Shown here: positions 1-8,906 of the stretch, one piece after another
How positions within the stretch are numbered: the stretch's first letter is position 1
How the letters are laid out: each line of letters starts with the position of its first letter
Assembly: GCA_964530695.1 (NCBI GenBank)
Contig: CAZGYQ010000001.1
Coordinates: 38,609-102,608, forward strand
DNA from: VFBF01 sp964530695
GTDB lineage: Bacteria; Pseudomonadota; Alphaproteobacteria; Caulobacterales; Aquidulcibacteraceae
Direction: 5' to 3'
Length of the DNA: 64,000 bases
The notes under the pieces: generated by a model
What the model was told of the DNA's origin: nothing
Databases searched by the model: none
Seen by the model: the letters and a program-made list of their open reading frames with translations, nothing else
Program-made: the position numbers and the translations under genes

Positions 1-2
1 GC

Positions 3-3000
3 GCGGGGCCCCAGCGCTTCGCCGACCGCAGCACGTGGACGTGGAGCGAGAACGGCGAGCTCATCCGCGCGAACTACGCGTGGGGCGTCCACGCCATCGG
101 TCACGACGGCCAGCCCCAGCTCATGGTCGGCCCCGGACGCCTGCTCGACGAGGAGCCGCCCGAGGAGGTCATCGTGCGCGCCAACGCGTGCGACGAGGAC
201 GTCGCGCTCAAGGCCGGCGGCACCGAGAAGCGCTACCGCCTCGGCGCGGTGATCTCGGCCGATGAGCCGTGGGCGAAGGTCTTCGAGGACATGGCCGCGT
301 GCATGGGCGGCGAGATCGTCGACCGCGCCGGCGTCACCACCATCGAGCCGGGCGTCGCGCGCATCGGCCCGTTCGCGGAGTTCACCGACGACGACCTCAT
401 CGTCGGCGAGCCGCTACGCTTCCAGCGCGACCAGGCGCGCGACCGCATCGTCAACGCGGTGTCTGCGCGCTTCGTCGATCCCGCGCAGCTGTGGGCCTCG
501 GCGGCCGCACCGCTGCGCCGCGCGCTCGCCGACGTCATCACCGACCGCGAGCCGCGCGAGGCGCCGCTCGACCTGCGCTTCGTCACGTCGCAGACGCAGG
601 CCCAGCGCATCGCCGAGATCCATCGCCGTCGCGCGCGCCTGGAGGCCGAAGCCTCCGTCGTGCTCGGCGCACGCTTCATGCTGCACGAGGGCAGCGACTG
701 GATCGTGTGGCGCTCGCAGCGCCGCTTCGCCGGCGCGGCGCGGACCTTCCAGATCCTCGGCGCATCGGCGCAGGCGAACGGACGCACGAGCCTGCGCCTG
801 CGCGAGATCGCCGCCGACGTCTACGCGTGGAACGCCGCCGTCGACGAGCTCGACCGCACCACGCCCGCCTACCTCCCCGCCGCCTCGCTCGCGCCGCTCG
901 CGGTCGCGGGCTTCGACGTGCACCCCGACACCGAGCCGTCGACGGCCGGCGGCTCGCTCGCGGTGATCGCCGTCGCGTGGACGCCGGTGACCGATCCCGC
1001 CTGCACGGCGCTCCGCGCGGAGTACCGCCTCGTCGGCGCGACCGGCGCCGAGAGCGTGCGCTTCCTCGATCCGGCCGCCGGCGCCGGCGTCATCCGCGCG
1101 AGCCTCGATCACGACGCCGACTACGAGGTGCGCCTCGCGCCGGAGGTGCTCGGCGCGCGGCGCTTCACGCCGACCGCGTGGAAGCCCGTGCGCACCGACG
1201 CGCTCGTGCTCGATGCGGTGACCGGCTTCACCGCCGTCGCGCGCGCGGACGGCGTCACACTGGCCTGGACCGCGAGCGGCCAGCCGGAGGTCGTGGGCTA
1301 CGACCTGCGCCGCGCCGCCTCGCCCGCCACCGACTGGGACGACGCCGCGATCGTGCAGACGAAGTTCGGCGCGACATCGACCTTCATCGAGATCGACGAC
1401 GACGCGCCGGTCACGTTCCTCATCCGCGCCGTCGACCGTCAGGGCCGCCTCTCGCCGGAAGCCTCGACCGCGCGCGTCACCGCCAGCGTCGTGGCGCCCG
1501 GCGACGTGGCGAGCTTCGAGTCCGCGCCGAACGGCGATCTCATCCGCTTCCAGTGGACGCAGGTCGCCGACGCCAACGCGGGCTACGAGATCCGCTCGGG
1601 TCTCACCTACGACCAGGGCCGCGTCGTCGACCGCGCCTCGGGCGACAGCACCACCGTCAACTGGCCGATCCGCGCGGAGGCCGACGCGATCTTCTGGATC
1701 AAGGCGCGCTCGAAGGCGGGCCTCTCGTCGGCGGCGCCGCGCGTGACGATCGCGCGCCAGGCGCCGACGCCGGACCGCAACGTGATCGTCGAGCGCGATC
1801 TCTCCGACGAGTCGTGGGACGGCGTGACGCACGACTTCACCCGCGATGCGGGCCTGCTGCTGCTCGATCGCACCGGCGAGGTGAGCCAGCCCTTCGGCGA
1901 CTACTACGACGAGATCGCGCTCTCGCAGTCGTTCTACGCGCGCGCCTGGATGAACGCGCGCGCCGCCGCGGTCGTCGGCGACAGCCCGACATGGGATGAG
2001 GTCGACACCGCGTGGGGCGATCTCGGCGACAGCACGTGGGCGCCGCCGCTCGGCGACGCCGGTACCGCGCGCCTCGACCAGTACATCGCGCCCGCCCTCG
2101 CCGCGGCGCCCGCCTCGCTCGTGGAGGGCCTGCGTCTCGCGGGCACGCTCGAGGGCTGGCTGGGCGCCGACCCCGTCGATGCGATCGCGGTGACGAGCGC
2201 GCCGTGCAAGACCGCCGCCGGCGCGCGGGTCGGCGCGGGCCGCCTGCTCTCGTACGCCATCGCCACGCCCGCCGAGCACTCGCTGCTCTTCGACGTGCGT
2301 CCCGCTGCGGCCGCGAGCGGCGACGTGGCGCTGCTCACGCTCACCGCCGCCGGCGGCGCGTGGGTCCAGATCTGGCGCGCGCACGCGACCGGCTTGATCA
2401 CGCTGACGACGTCGGCCGGCGAGACGTGCGCGGTCGCGTGCCCGTGGACCGTCGACGACGTGATCTCCATCGGCGTGTGGCAGGGCGCGACGGCGGCGCA
2501 TCTCTTCGCGGCCACGCGCCGCGACCCCGCGGTGCGCGAGGCGGCGTGCGTGATCGCCGCGCCCGCAGGCTACGACGCGATCTATCTCGGCGCGCCGGGC
2601 GCGGGCGCTGCGTTCGACTGGGACGATGCCGACTACGCGTGGGACTCCACGCAGGGCGAGCAGGCGTGGGCGTTCGTCGGCGCGACAGTGGGCGCGGCGT
2701 CCGGCTCCGCGGAGGCGGTGATCGGCGACGTGGAGATCCACGAGAGCGCGGCGGTCGCGGCGGTCTTCGCGGCGACGTGGGCGCGCCGCGGGCCGGTGGG
2801 CTTCGACGCCTACCGCACGTTCTCGCCGGGCGACTATCGCTTCGCGAAGGCCTCGATCTGGCTGCGCCTGTCGGCGCCCGATCCCGTCGGCCAGCAGCTC
2901 GTGATCCCCGAGGCGAAGGCCTACGTCGACGTGCCCGACGTGATCGACCGCGGCTCGGGCGCAGTGAGCGCCGGGCCCACCACCATCACCTTCAACCGCG

Positions 3001-3164
3001 CGTTCTACGACGTCCCCGAGGTCGTCGTGCAGCAGCTCGGCGGCGCGACGCTCGCGCAGGCCAAGGTGCTCGGCCGTGCGCCGGATCACTTCGTCGTCGC
3101 GCTCTACGACGCGACCGACACGCCAGTCGCTGGCTCCATCTCCTACGCAGCAGTCGGATTCTGA
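3..3164 (+). CDS. Phage tail-tip / host-specificity (J-like) protein, 5' end outside window
   Basis: The reading frame is open from the first bases of the window, so the gene begins to the left; 1053 residues are visible. Such proteins sit at the tip of siphovirus-type tails and help contact the host surface. The first 300 or so visible residues resemble the tail-assembly part of putative phage tail proteins. Residues of about 400-585 form two fibronectin-III-like segments. The last 60 residues form a small beta-rich domain that may be a receptor-binding tip. The stop is two bases before the start of the tailspike gene, which argues for one late transcription unit. The family call rests on domain style and neighbours; the exact tail family is not certain. 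Confidence 0.75.
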   Translation, partial: AGPQRFADRSTWTWSENGELIRANYAWGVHAIGHDGQPQLMVGPGRLLDEEPPEEVIVRANACDEDVALKAGGTEKRYRLGAVISADEPWAKVFEDMAACMGGEIVDRAGVTTIEPGVARIGPFAEFTDDDLIVGEPLRFQRDQARDRIVNAVSARFVDPAQLWASAAAPLRRALADVITDREPREAPLDLRFVTSQTQAQRIAEIHRRRARLEAEASVVLGARFMLHEGSDWIVWRSQRRFAGAARTFQILGASAQANGRTSLRLREIAADVYAWNAAVDELDRTTPAYLPAASLAPLAVAGFDVHPDTEPSTAGGSLAVIAVAWTPVTDPACTALRAEYRLVGATGAESVRFLDPAAGAGVIRASLDHDADYEVRLAPEVLGARRFTPTAWKPVRTDALVLDAVTGFTAVARADGVTLAWTASGQPEVVGYDLRRAASPATDWDDAAIVQTKFGATSTFIEIDDDAPVTFLIRAVDRQGRLSPEASTARVTASVVAPGDVASFESAPNGDLIRFQWTQVADANAGYEIRSGLTYDQGRVVDRASGDSTTVNWPIRAEADAIFWIKARSKAGLSSAAPRVTIARQAPTPDRNVIVERDLSDESWDGVTHDFTRDAGLLLLDRTGEVSQPFGDYYDEIALSQSFYARAWMNARAAAVVGDSPTWDEVDTAWGDLGDSTWAPPLGDAGTARLDQYIAPALAAAPASLVEGLRLAGTLEGWLGADPVDAIAVTSAPCKTAAGARVGAGRLLSYAIATPAEHSLLFDVRPAAAASGDVALLTLTAAGGAWVQIWRAHATGLITLTTSAGETCAVACPWTVDDVISIGVWQGATAAHLFAATRRDPAVREAACVIAAPAGYDAIYLGAPGAGAAFDWDDADYAWDSTQGEQAWAFVGATVGAASGSAEAVIGDVEIHESAAVAAVFAATWARRGPVGFDAYRTFSPGDYRFAKASIWLRLSAPDPVGQQLVIPEAKAYVDVPDVIDRGSGAVSAGPTTITFNRAFYDVPEVVVQQLGGATLAQAKVLGRAPDHFVVALYDATDTPVAGSISYAAVGF

Positions 3165-3166
3165 TC

Positions 3167-5407
3167 ATGCAGACTTACCAGGACATCGCCTCCACGCTGA
3201 AGGTGAAGGACAGCCGCGCGCTTCTGCTCGAGCGCGACGAGGCGCTGCGCTCGGGCTTCGCCGGCGCGACCGCGCCGAGCACGCCGGCGATGGTCGCGGG
3301 CCAGCGATGGTTCAACACCGTCACGCTCAACGACGGCGTCTATGACGGCGCCGCCGTGCGCGAGCTGCTGCAGGCGCGTCACGGCTTGCGCGTCGTCGAC
3401 ACGCTCGCCGACCTGAAGGCGCTCGCGGGCGGATCGGCGCCGGCGGTGTTCATCCACGGCCGCGGCGCATCGGGCGACGGCGCACACGGGGTCTTCCGCT
3501 GGGCGGCGGCCTCGACGGCGACCGCCGACGATGCGCTCGTCGTCATGCCGACCGCCGGCGGCACGGGCCGCTGGCTGCGCGACGTCGACCTGCTCTTCAA
3601 CGTGCTGTGGTGGGGCGCCAAGCGCGACCTCTCGGCCGATGCGCTCGGCGCGGCGACCGCGGCGCTCACCGCGGCGATCGGCGCGGGGCGTGGCGGCGGC
3701 GTGGTCTTCCCGGCCGGCTTCTACGCGATCTCCGACACACTGCCGGTCACGGGGCCGGTGGAGATCATCGGCGCGGGCGGCGGCCTCGACACGGGCTCGG
3801 GCTACTCCGGCGGCACGGTGCTGCGCTTCGGCCACGCCTCCAACGATCTCATCGCCATCGCCTCGCGCGGCGCGGTGATCGTGCGCGACATGACCATCGA
3901 CACGTCGGTGACGCGCACGGCCGGCGCGACCATCGACCTGCAGGGCGACGTGACCGCGCCGACGAACCGCGGCTCGCGCTTCGACCGCCTGCGCATGATC
4001 GGCGCCTGGAACGGCCTGCGCGTGCGTGCGGCCGCGGACTGGTCCCTGCGCGATAGCCGCATCCACGACTTCCGCTCACATGGCGCCTACCTCTCGGGCG
4101 AGGGCTTCACCGGCTCCACCGGCGACGAGGAGGTCGGCCACTCGTCGATCGAAGGCTGCACCATCTGGGACCAGAACATCGGCACCTCGGCGGCGTGCGT
4201 GCGCTACAACCGCGGCGGCGACGTGCGCTTGCGCGGCAACAAGCTGCTGCGCGGCAACTACGGCGTCCTCGTCTCCAAGACCGCGGGCATCACCGGCACG
4301 CTCATCATCGAGGGCAACTCGATCGAGCAGCAGTTCGTGCAGCCGGTCCGCGTCGAGCAGACGACGTCGGGCGGCGAGTTCGGCAACCTCGTCGTCAACG
4401 ACAACCAGATTTCGATCATCGAGGGCTCCGAGATCCCCGGCGCCGATCCGCAGGGCGCCGTCGCGATCATCGCCGGCACGCCGTCCATCAGCACGTGCTG
4501 GGTCAAGAACGTCACGATCCAGGGCAACGTCATCAACGACGTGGTGACGCCCTCGTCGTCGCGCGCGGTCTTCGCGATCGACGACGGCGACGGCGTGTCG
4601 GTCTCCGGCAACGTCGTCCACCTCAACGGCTCTGCCGACGCCAACAACTACCTCATCGGCGTCGGCGCGAACGCCCGCAACGTGTCGATCGGCGTCAACA
4701 CCTGCATCGGCCTCACCTCCACCGCCAAGCGCTACCTCGCGCTCACCGCGCACTGCCGCGTCGTCGATCCGACGCCGATCCCGTTCGCCAGCGCGCCGGC
4801 GGTCGCGGACGGCTCGATGATGTACTACAGCGACGGCCTCGCGGGCTCCTCGCCGCTCGCTGGCTCCGGCTCCGGCGCGATGGCGTTCCGCCAGAACGGC
4901 GCCTGGCAGGCCTACTCGTCGGGCGGTCTCAACAAGTCCGGCGACACGATGACGGGCACGCTCGAGATCACGCCCGGCACGAACGAAGCGCTGCGCCTGA
5001 AGGACTCCGGCGGCGTCGTGCGCAGCTACATCGGCCACTCGGGTCTCGTCGGCGGCGTCACGGCGGCGGCGCTGCGCATCCGCTGCGAGGGCCACGACAT
5101 CGCGCTGTCGATCTCGGGCACGCTGTGCGCGGTGATCTCGGGCTCGGGCGGTCACTTCCTGCCCGGCGCGGACGGCAGCTTCGACTTCGGCAGCGCGAGC
5201 CTGCGCTGGCGTGCGGTCAACACCAACAAGCTCTCGCTCAAGCCCTACACCGTGGCCGCCGCGCCCGCGGGCGCCGCCGGCGACCTCGCCTACTTCTCGA
5301 ACGCACGCAAGAACGGCGAAGGCGCGGGCGCCGGCACCGGCTTCATCGGCATCTACGACACGACCGGATGGAAGGTCGCCGACACCGGCGCGGCCATCGC
5401 CGCGTAA
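3167..5407 (+). CDS. Phage tailspike / tail fibre with right-handed beta-helix (pectate-lyase-3-like) fold
   Basis: This 746-residue protein has an N-terminal part of about 140 residues, perhaps the virion-binding end. A WWGAK motif near residue 146 begins a pectate-lyase-3-like domain, as in many tailspikes. A long run rich in short beta-strand repeats with N, G and V (about 180-510) fits a parallel beta-helix. The C-terminal region from about 590, beginning with GDTMTGTL, resembles a tail-fibre end or trimerisation domain. Tailspikes bind and often cleave surface polysaccharide, so this protein probably sets host range. The ATG at 3167 follows the tail-tip gene directly. Enzyme activity cannot be read from the sequence. 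Confidence 0.8.
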   Translation: MQTYQDIASTLKVKDSRALLLERDEALRSGFAGATAPSTPAMVAGQRWFNTVTLNDGVYDGAAVRELLQARHGLRVVDTLADLKALAGGSAPAVFIHGRGASGDGAHGVFRWAAASTATADDALVVMPTAGGTGRWLRDVDLLFNVLWWGAKRDLSADALGAATAALTAAIGAGRGGGVVFPAGFYAISDTLPVTGPVEIIGAGGGLDTGSGYSGGTVLRFGHASNDLIAIASRGAVIVRDMTIDTSVTRTAGATIDLQGDVTAPTNRGSRFDRLRMIGAWNGLRVRAAADWSLRDSRIHDFRSHGAYLSGEGFTGSTGDEEVGHSSIEGCTIWDQNIGTSAACVRYNRGGDVRLRGNKLLRGNYGVLVSKTAGITGTLIIEGNSIEQQFVQPVRVEQTTSGGEFGNLVVNDNQISIIEGSEIPGADPQGAVAIIAGTPSISTCWVKNVTIQGNVINDVVTPSSSRAVFAIDDGDGVSVSGNVVHLNGSADANNYLIGVGANARNVSIGVNTCIGLTSTAKRYLALTAHCRVVDPTPIPFASAPAVADGSMMYYSDGLAGSSPLAGSGSGAMAFRQNGAWQAYSSGGLNKSGDTMTGTLEITPGTNEALRLKDSGGVVRSYIGHSGLVGGVTAAALRIRCEGHDIALSISGTLCAVISGSGGHFLPGADGSFDFGSASLRWRAVNTNKLSLKPYTVAAAPAGAAGDLAYFSNARKNGEGAGAGTGFIGIYDTTGWKVADTGAAIAA

Positions 5408-5460
5408 CGCGCGCGTCCTCACCGACACCTTCACCGACACACCTCCAGGAGCACGAGACC

Positions 5461-6207
5461 ATGGCCATCGAGACCACCGAACCCTTCTACGAGCTGCTCG
5501 TGCGCGCCGACGCGGACGGCGCGATCATCGCCGCGCAGGTGCAGTTCGCGGTCGTCACGAAGCGCGACGGCAAGGTGCTGTCGTGGACGCCGCTCGATCC
5601 CGCGCCTGCCGGCGACACCCTCGCGGGCGTGCCGCTCGCGCCCGTCGTCACCGCCGCCGTCGTCGAGGGGCTCGTCAAGGCGGGCCCGAAGCTCGCGCTC
5701 TTCGATGCGATGGTCGACGACCTGCGGATCGCGCACGAGACGATCGTCAAGCAGAACGAAGCGATCGATGCGCTGGCCGCCGCGGCCGCCACGCACGAGG
5801 CGGCGGTCGACGCGTCGCGCAACGATCTCGCGCGCATGGGCGAGTCGCTGCGCGCGGCGATGGTGGAGCTCCTGCCGCTGCGCGAGAACGCGGGCGGCGC
5901 GGTCGCGGCGCTGCAGCGCGCGCGTGACGAGATCGCCGTCGCCAACGCGGCGCGCGATGCAGCGATCGCGGCGCGCGAGACCGACATCGCCACGGCCGTC
6001 GATGCCGCGCGCGCCGATGCGCGCGCCGAGATCGAGCGCATCAACGCCGAGCATGCCGCGTCGCTCGCCGCCGTCACCGCCAACGCGAAGGCGGCCGCGG
6101 CCAAGGAAGTCGAAGGCATCGTCGCGGCGATCGGCAAGGAAGCCGTCGCCGCGATCGGACGCACCGCGGCGGAAGCGGTCGCCGCGCAGCCGCCCGCGAC
6201 CGCCTGA
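5461..6207 (+). CDS. Phage protein with long coiled coil, function unknown
   Basis: The product has 248 residues. The first 80 or so form a compact, probably globular part (PFYELLVRADADG onward). Residues of about 85-235 are dominated by A, E, R and D in heptad-like order and are predicted coiled coil. An AGGAG ribosome binding site lies about 10 bases before the ATG. The gene sits between the tailspike and the small membrane proteins, so a structural, chaperone or fibre-assembly role is possible. I do not recognise a named family. Confidence 0.7.
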   Translation: MAIETTEPFYELLVRADADGAIIAAQVQFAVVTKRDGKVLSWTPLDPAPAGDTLAGVPLAPVVTAAVVEGLVKAGPKLALFDAMVDDLRIAHETIVKQNEAIDALAAAAATHEAAVDASRNDLARMGESLRAAMVELLPLRENAGGAVAALQRARDEIAVANAARDAAIAARETDIATAVDAARADARAEIERINAEHAASLAAVTANAKAAAAKEVEGIVAAIGKEAVAAIGRTAAEAVAAQPPATA

Positions 6208-6211
6208 GCCG

Positions 6212-6580
6212 ATGGATCAACGCTACGACACCGGCCTCGCCGGCGCCCTCGGCGCGGCGATGACCGCGCTCGTGCTCGGGCTTGCGATCGTGCTGGCGGC
6301 GCCGCGCGCGGACGTGAAGCTCACACGGCGCGTCCTCATCGAGGGCGTCGCCAGCATCGTGGTCGGCGCGGTCACCGCGTCCTACCTCGCGCCGTTCGTG
6401 ACGCATGCGATCGGCGCGCATCAGCCGGGCTCCGAGAGTGCGGTGGGCTTCCTCGTCGGCGTCGTCGCCTGGCGCGGCCTGCCGATGATCGTGTCGCTCT
6501 TCGAAGCGGTGATGCGCGCGAAGACGCGCGACGCTGACGGCCCGCATCACGACCCGCATCAGGGCGGAGGCCGCCCATGA
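6212..6580 (+). CDS. Small phage membrane protein, holin-like
   Basis: The 122-residue product has a hydrophobic N-terminal helix (about residues 9-30), further hydrophobic segments near 42-60 and 75-90, and a charged His-rich tail ending in HHDPHQGGGRP. Two or three membrane spans plus a charged C-terminus in a gene following tail genes is typical of phage holins, but no holin family signature is seen. The stop overlaps the ATG of the next gene (ATGA), so the two are probably translationally coupled. Confidence 0.6.
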   Translation: MDQRYDTGLAGALGAAMTALVLGLAIVLAAPRADVKLTRRVLIEGVASIVVGAVTASYLAPFVTHAIGAHQPGSESAVGFLVGVVAWRGLPMIVSLFEAVMRAKTRDADGPHHDPHQGGGRP

Positions 6581-6744
6581 TCACCCCGCTGCTGCTCGGC
6601 GTCGCCGGCGGGCTCTTCTTCGTTGCGGCCGCATGGCTGTCGCCACGGACGCCGGGGCCTGCCGCCCCGGTCCTGCTTCGTCTCGCCTTCGACGGCGTGG
6701 CGACACTCTGCGTCGTGCTCGCCCTCGTGTGCGCGGCGCGCTGA
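6577..6744 (+). CDS. Tiny phage membrane protein (55 aa)
   Basis: This short gene starts at an ATG that overlaps the preceding stop (ATGA) and ends with TGA at 6742-6744. The product MITPLLLGVAGG... has two hydrophobic stretches (about residues 4-20 and 33-53) separated by a short P- and R-rich loop, so it should cross the membrane twice as a hairpin. The coupling, codon use and placement among membrane proteins support a real gene. A holin or antiholin partner role is inference only. Confidence 0.55.
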   Translation: MITPLLLGVAGGLFFVAAAWLSPRTPGPAAPVLLRLAFDGVATLCVVLALVCAAR

Positions 6745-6768
6745 CTCAACTTCATCAAGGAGACTGCA

Positions 6769-7287
6769 ATGACCGTCACCAAAAACCCGGTGCTCCGGGT
6801 GCTCTTCGTCGCCACGCTCATCGGCGTGGGTCTCGTGCTCTTCGGCGTGCCTGCGTTCGCGCAGCAGGTCGCTGATGACGGCAAGGTCGTCGTGCCGTTC
6901 GGCGCGTGGCTGTCGGCCGCGGCGAGCTGGACCGCGATCGTGCTCGTCGCCGGCGCGGGCTTCGCGTTCCGTCGATTGCCGAAGGCAGCCCAAGACGCGG
7001 CCGAGATGGTCGCGCGGCTCGCGTTCCAGAAGAGCGTCAACGAGCTGCTCGAGAAGGCCGTGCAGTACGGCATCAACGCCACGGCCGGCGCGATGAAGGA
7101 CAAGGCGCTGACGATCGACGTCGGCAATCGCGTCGTCGAGAAGGCGCTGGAGTATGCGTTCGAGCACGCGCCGCAGCTCGTGACGAAGCTCGGCGGCCTC
7201 ACGCGTCTGCGTGAGAAGATCATCGCGCGCCTCAACCTCGATGAAGCGGCGGCGAGCGACAAGGTCGCCGTCAACATCGCCGGCTGA
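6769..7287 (+). CDS. Phage membrane-associated protein with signal-like N-terminus, unknown function
   Basis: An AAGGAGA ribosome binding site precedes the ATG by about 8 bases. The 172-residue product begins with a hydrophobic segment (about residues 9-30) ending in VPAFAQQ, which looks like a signal peptide with an AxA cleavage site. A second hydrophobic segment follows at about 45-65. The remaining 100 residues are amphipathic and helical. The topology suggests an envelope protein made late in infection. I do not recognise the family. Confidence 0.65.
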   Translation: MTVTKNPVLRVLFVATLIGVGLVLFGVPAFAQQVADDGKVVVPFGAWLSAAASWTAIVLVAGAGFAFRRLPKAAQDAAEMVARLAFQKSVNELLEKAVQYGINATAGAMKDKALTIDVGNRVVEKALEYAFEHAPQLVTKLGGLTRLREKIIARLNLDEAAASDKVAVNIAG

Positions 7288-7361
7288 GCGACGGCCGCGT
7301 CCGCGTTGCTCTGCGACGCGGGCGCGGCGCTTCTCCCTCCAAAATCCACGAAGGCGCGCGC

Positions 7362-7682
7362 ATGACCGATCTCGACATCATCGGCGGCTGGTGCGCGGCG
7401 ATCGCGCTGCTGCTCGGCGTCGTCGCCGTCTCCATCGGCCTGTCGACGCCCGCGCGCATCGTCATCGCGCCCACCCAGCCCCAGGAGAACTCCATGCCCC
7501 AGACACAGACACCGCCCCGCAAGCAGACGTCGCGCGCCGTGTCGCGCCTCGCGGCGAAGATCCTCCGCGATAAGGCCTACCGCCCCACGGTCGGCGAGAT
7601 CCGCACGCTCGCGGCCTCCCTGCTCTCGCAGGACGAAACGCCGTCGACGCCGAAGACCGCGAAGGCGCCCGCGAAGCGGTGA
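7362..7682 (+). CDS. Small phage protein with possible second in-frame start
   Basis: The full 106-residue product has one N-terminal transmembrane segment (about residues 8-30) followed by a basic, soluble C-terminal part. A second ATG at 7494 is in the same frame and has a stronger ribosome binding site (CAGGAGAACTCC before ATG). It would give a 62-residue form lacking the membrane segment. Both forms could be made, or the true start may be only one of them. The soluble part (SRLAAKILRDKAYRPTVGE) is helical and not assigned to a family. Its stop overlaps the GTG start of the next gene. Confidence 0.6.
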   Translation: MTDLDIIGGWCAAIALLLGVVAVSIGLSTPARIVIAPTQPQENSMPQTQTPPRKQTSRAVSRLAAKILRDKAYRPTVGEIRTLAASLLSQDETPSTPKTAKAPAKR

Positions 7683-7972
7683 AGATCTCCCGCTACGCCT
7701 GCTTCGGCGAGGTCCCGTTCGACCTGCCGGCCGGCGAGATCGCGCTCTTCGGCTACGGCGAGGGCGGCAAGCCGAAGTGGGCGGCGTTCACCTGCCCGCG
7801 CAACCCGCAGGGCCAGTGCATGATCGCACTCAACCCGCAGAAGAACGGCGGCGGCGCGGGCTGGGACTGGAACGGCGACATCGATGCGCCGTCGTTCACA
7901 CCGTCGATCGACTGCAAGGGCGGATGCGGTTGGCACGGCTTCATCACGGCCGGCGCGTTCGTCGGCGCGTGA
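7679..7972 (+). CDS. DUF6527-like phage protein
   Basis: The gene starts with GTG at 7679, overlapping the previous stop, and encodes 97 residues. The pattern is CP near residue 39, WDWNGD near 62, then DAPSFTPSI and C..GCGWHGFI with a closing turn. This resembles the small DUF6527 proteins found in prophages, where conserved Cys and His residues may bind a metal. The biochemical role of that family is not known to me. The next gene starts inside its stop codon, so translation is probably coupled. Confidence 0.6.
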   Translation: MKISRYACFGEVPFDLPAGEIALFGYGEGGKPKWAAFTCPRNPQGQCMIALNPQKNGGGAGWDWNGDIDAPSFTPSIDCKGGCGWHGFITAGAFVGA

Positions 7973-8286
7973 TCGGACCGCTCGCGTGGCGCGCGCAGCT
8001 GCGGCGGCGCGCGTACTGGAGCGCGGGCGACAAGGCGATGATGGGCGTGCTCGGCGCCGGCGTCGTGCTGGGCCTCGGCGGGTGGGCCATGCGCGGTCGC
8101 GCGATCGAAGCGCTCGAACAGAGGCAGGTGGTGTGGGACGTAGTGTGCGCCGAGCAGCTCGTGCTGCCGGCCGCGGATCTCGATGGCGATCGCCTCGTGT
8201 CGCTGGCGGTGGAGGTCCGGTCGCACGGGCCGGCCGACCGGCTGGAGATCTGCGGTGCGCCGCCGTGGGTCCCGCCTGAGGGCTGA
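7969..8286 (+). CDS. Small single-span phage membrane protein, unknown
   Basis: A GTG at 7969 overlaps the preceding stop and opens a 105-residue frame. A basic N-terminus (WRAQLRRRAYW) is followed by one hydrophobic helix (about residues 22-41) and an acidic, probably periplasmic C-terminal domain with two cysteines. One span with a positive inside end fits a type II membrane protein, a shape also seen in spanins, but no spanin motif is evident. It is the last plus-strand gene of the late module and faces a minus-strand gene that ends 6 bases away. Confidence 0.55.
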   Translation: MIGPLAWRAQLRRRAYWSAGDKAMMGVLGAGVVLGLGGWAMRGRAIEALEQRQVVWDVVCAEQLVLPAADLDGDRLVSLAVEVRSHGPADRLEICGAPPWVPPEG

Positions 8287-8291
8287 CGGCG

Positions 8292-8600
8292 TCAGCTCAC
8301 GTCGCCCTGCGGGCGCAGCGCACGGATTTTCTCCACGAGCGCGGTGATCTCGCCCGGCGATCCCAGCTTCGCCTGCCGCGGCGCCACGAAGCCCTTCATT
8401 CCGCGCTTGCCGCAGTTCCTGCACCGCAGGCGTGCGGCCGTCTCCTGGATGCGGCCCTGCTCGCCCCACGCGCGCAGCGCGGCGTCACGGGCGACGGCGT
8501 ACGGCCGGCGGCAGTGCAGGCACTCGAAGACCAGCCCGCGCGTGCGCATCACGTCGCCGAAGCGGTGCGGGGCCGGGTGCAACGGCAGGGGGCCGGCCAT
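8292..8600 (-). CDS. Zinc-ribbon phage protein
   Basis: The 102-residue product carries two CxxC pairs (CLHC near residue 27 and CRNC near 59), the layout of a four-cysteine zinc ribbon. Basic residues surround both pairs and a short helical tail follows. Proteins of this kind in phages often bind DNA or act as small transcription modulators, but no specific family is recognised. It lies downstream of another minus-strand gene with a 21-base gap, so the two probably share a transcript. Confidence 0.6.
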   Translation of the reverse strand: MAGPLPLHPAPHRFGDVMRTRGLVFECLHCRRPYAVARDAALRAWGEQGRIQETAARLRCRNCGKRGMKGFVAPRQAKLGSPGEITALVEKIRALRPQGDVS

Positions 8601-8621
8601 GTGTCAGCCCCCGCACATGGC

Positions 8622-8906
8622 TCAGGACGCGCGCGGCGCGATGGTGAGCGCCACGGTGCGCAGCTCCCGGCCGATCGCGCTCTCCGCCTCTCCCTGCCCC
8701 AGCACGTCGCTCCCGCGGGTGATGCCGAGATCCTCGATCTCGACGATCATGCCCCGGTGCTCGCGGCCCCACGCGTCGGTGACGGCGAAGGACGCGCCCA
8801 CAGGCGGGTGATGGATGGCGGGCCCGGCCTTCACGACCTCGGCCTGCAGCGGCTGCCCGTACGCGCCCGGCGGCGGGCGCACCGTGACCCTGAAGAGCGT
8901 CATCAT
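8622..8906 (-). CDS. Small hypothetical phage protein
   Basis: Two adjacent ATGs at 8906 and 8903 (MMTLF) give a product of 94 or 93 residues with a beta-rich pattern: FRVTVRPP, then GMIVEIEDLG and LRTVALTIAP. It may be a small barrel. It heads a two-gene minus-strand unit with the zinc-ribbon gene. I do not recognise a family. The start was chosen because the frame further upstream loses protein-like composition. Confidence 0.5.
   Translation of the reverse strand: MMTLFRVTVRPPPGAYGQPLQAEVVKAGPAIHHPPVGASFAVTDAWGREHRGMIVEIEDLGITRGSDVLGQGEAESAIGRELRTVALTIAPRAS

Noticed and set aside
414..3089. Very long minus-strand open frame (891 codons) opposite the tail-tip gene
   Set aside because: Its product is Arg/Asp/His-rich and low in complexity, as expected for the antisense of a GC-rich gene; the plus strand has tail-protein structure.
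4076..5440. Long minus-strand open frame opposite the tailspike
   Set aside because: The same effect of high GC; composition is dominated by A, R, D and V with no domain pattern.
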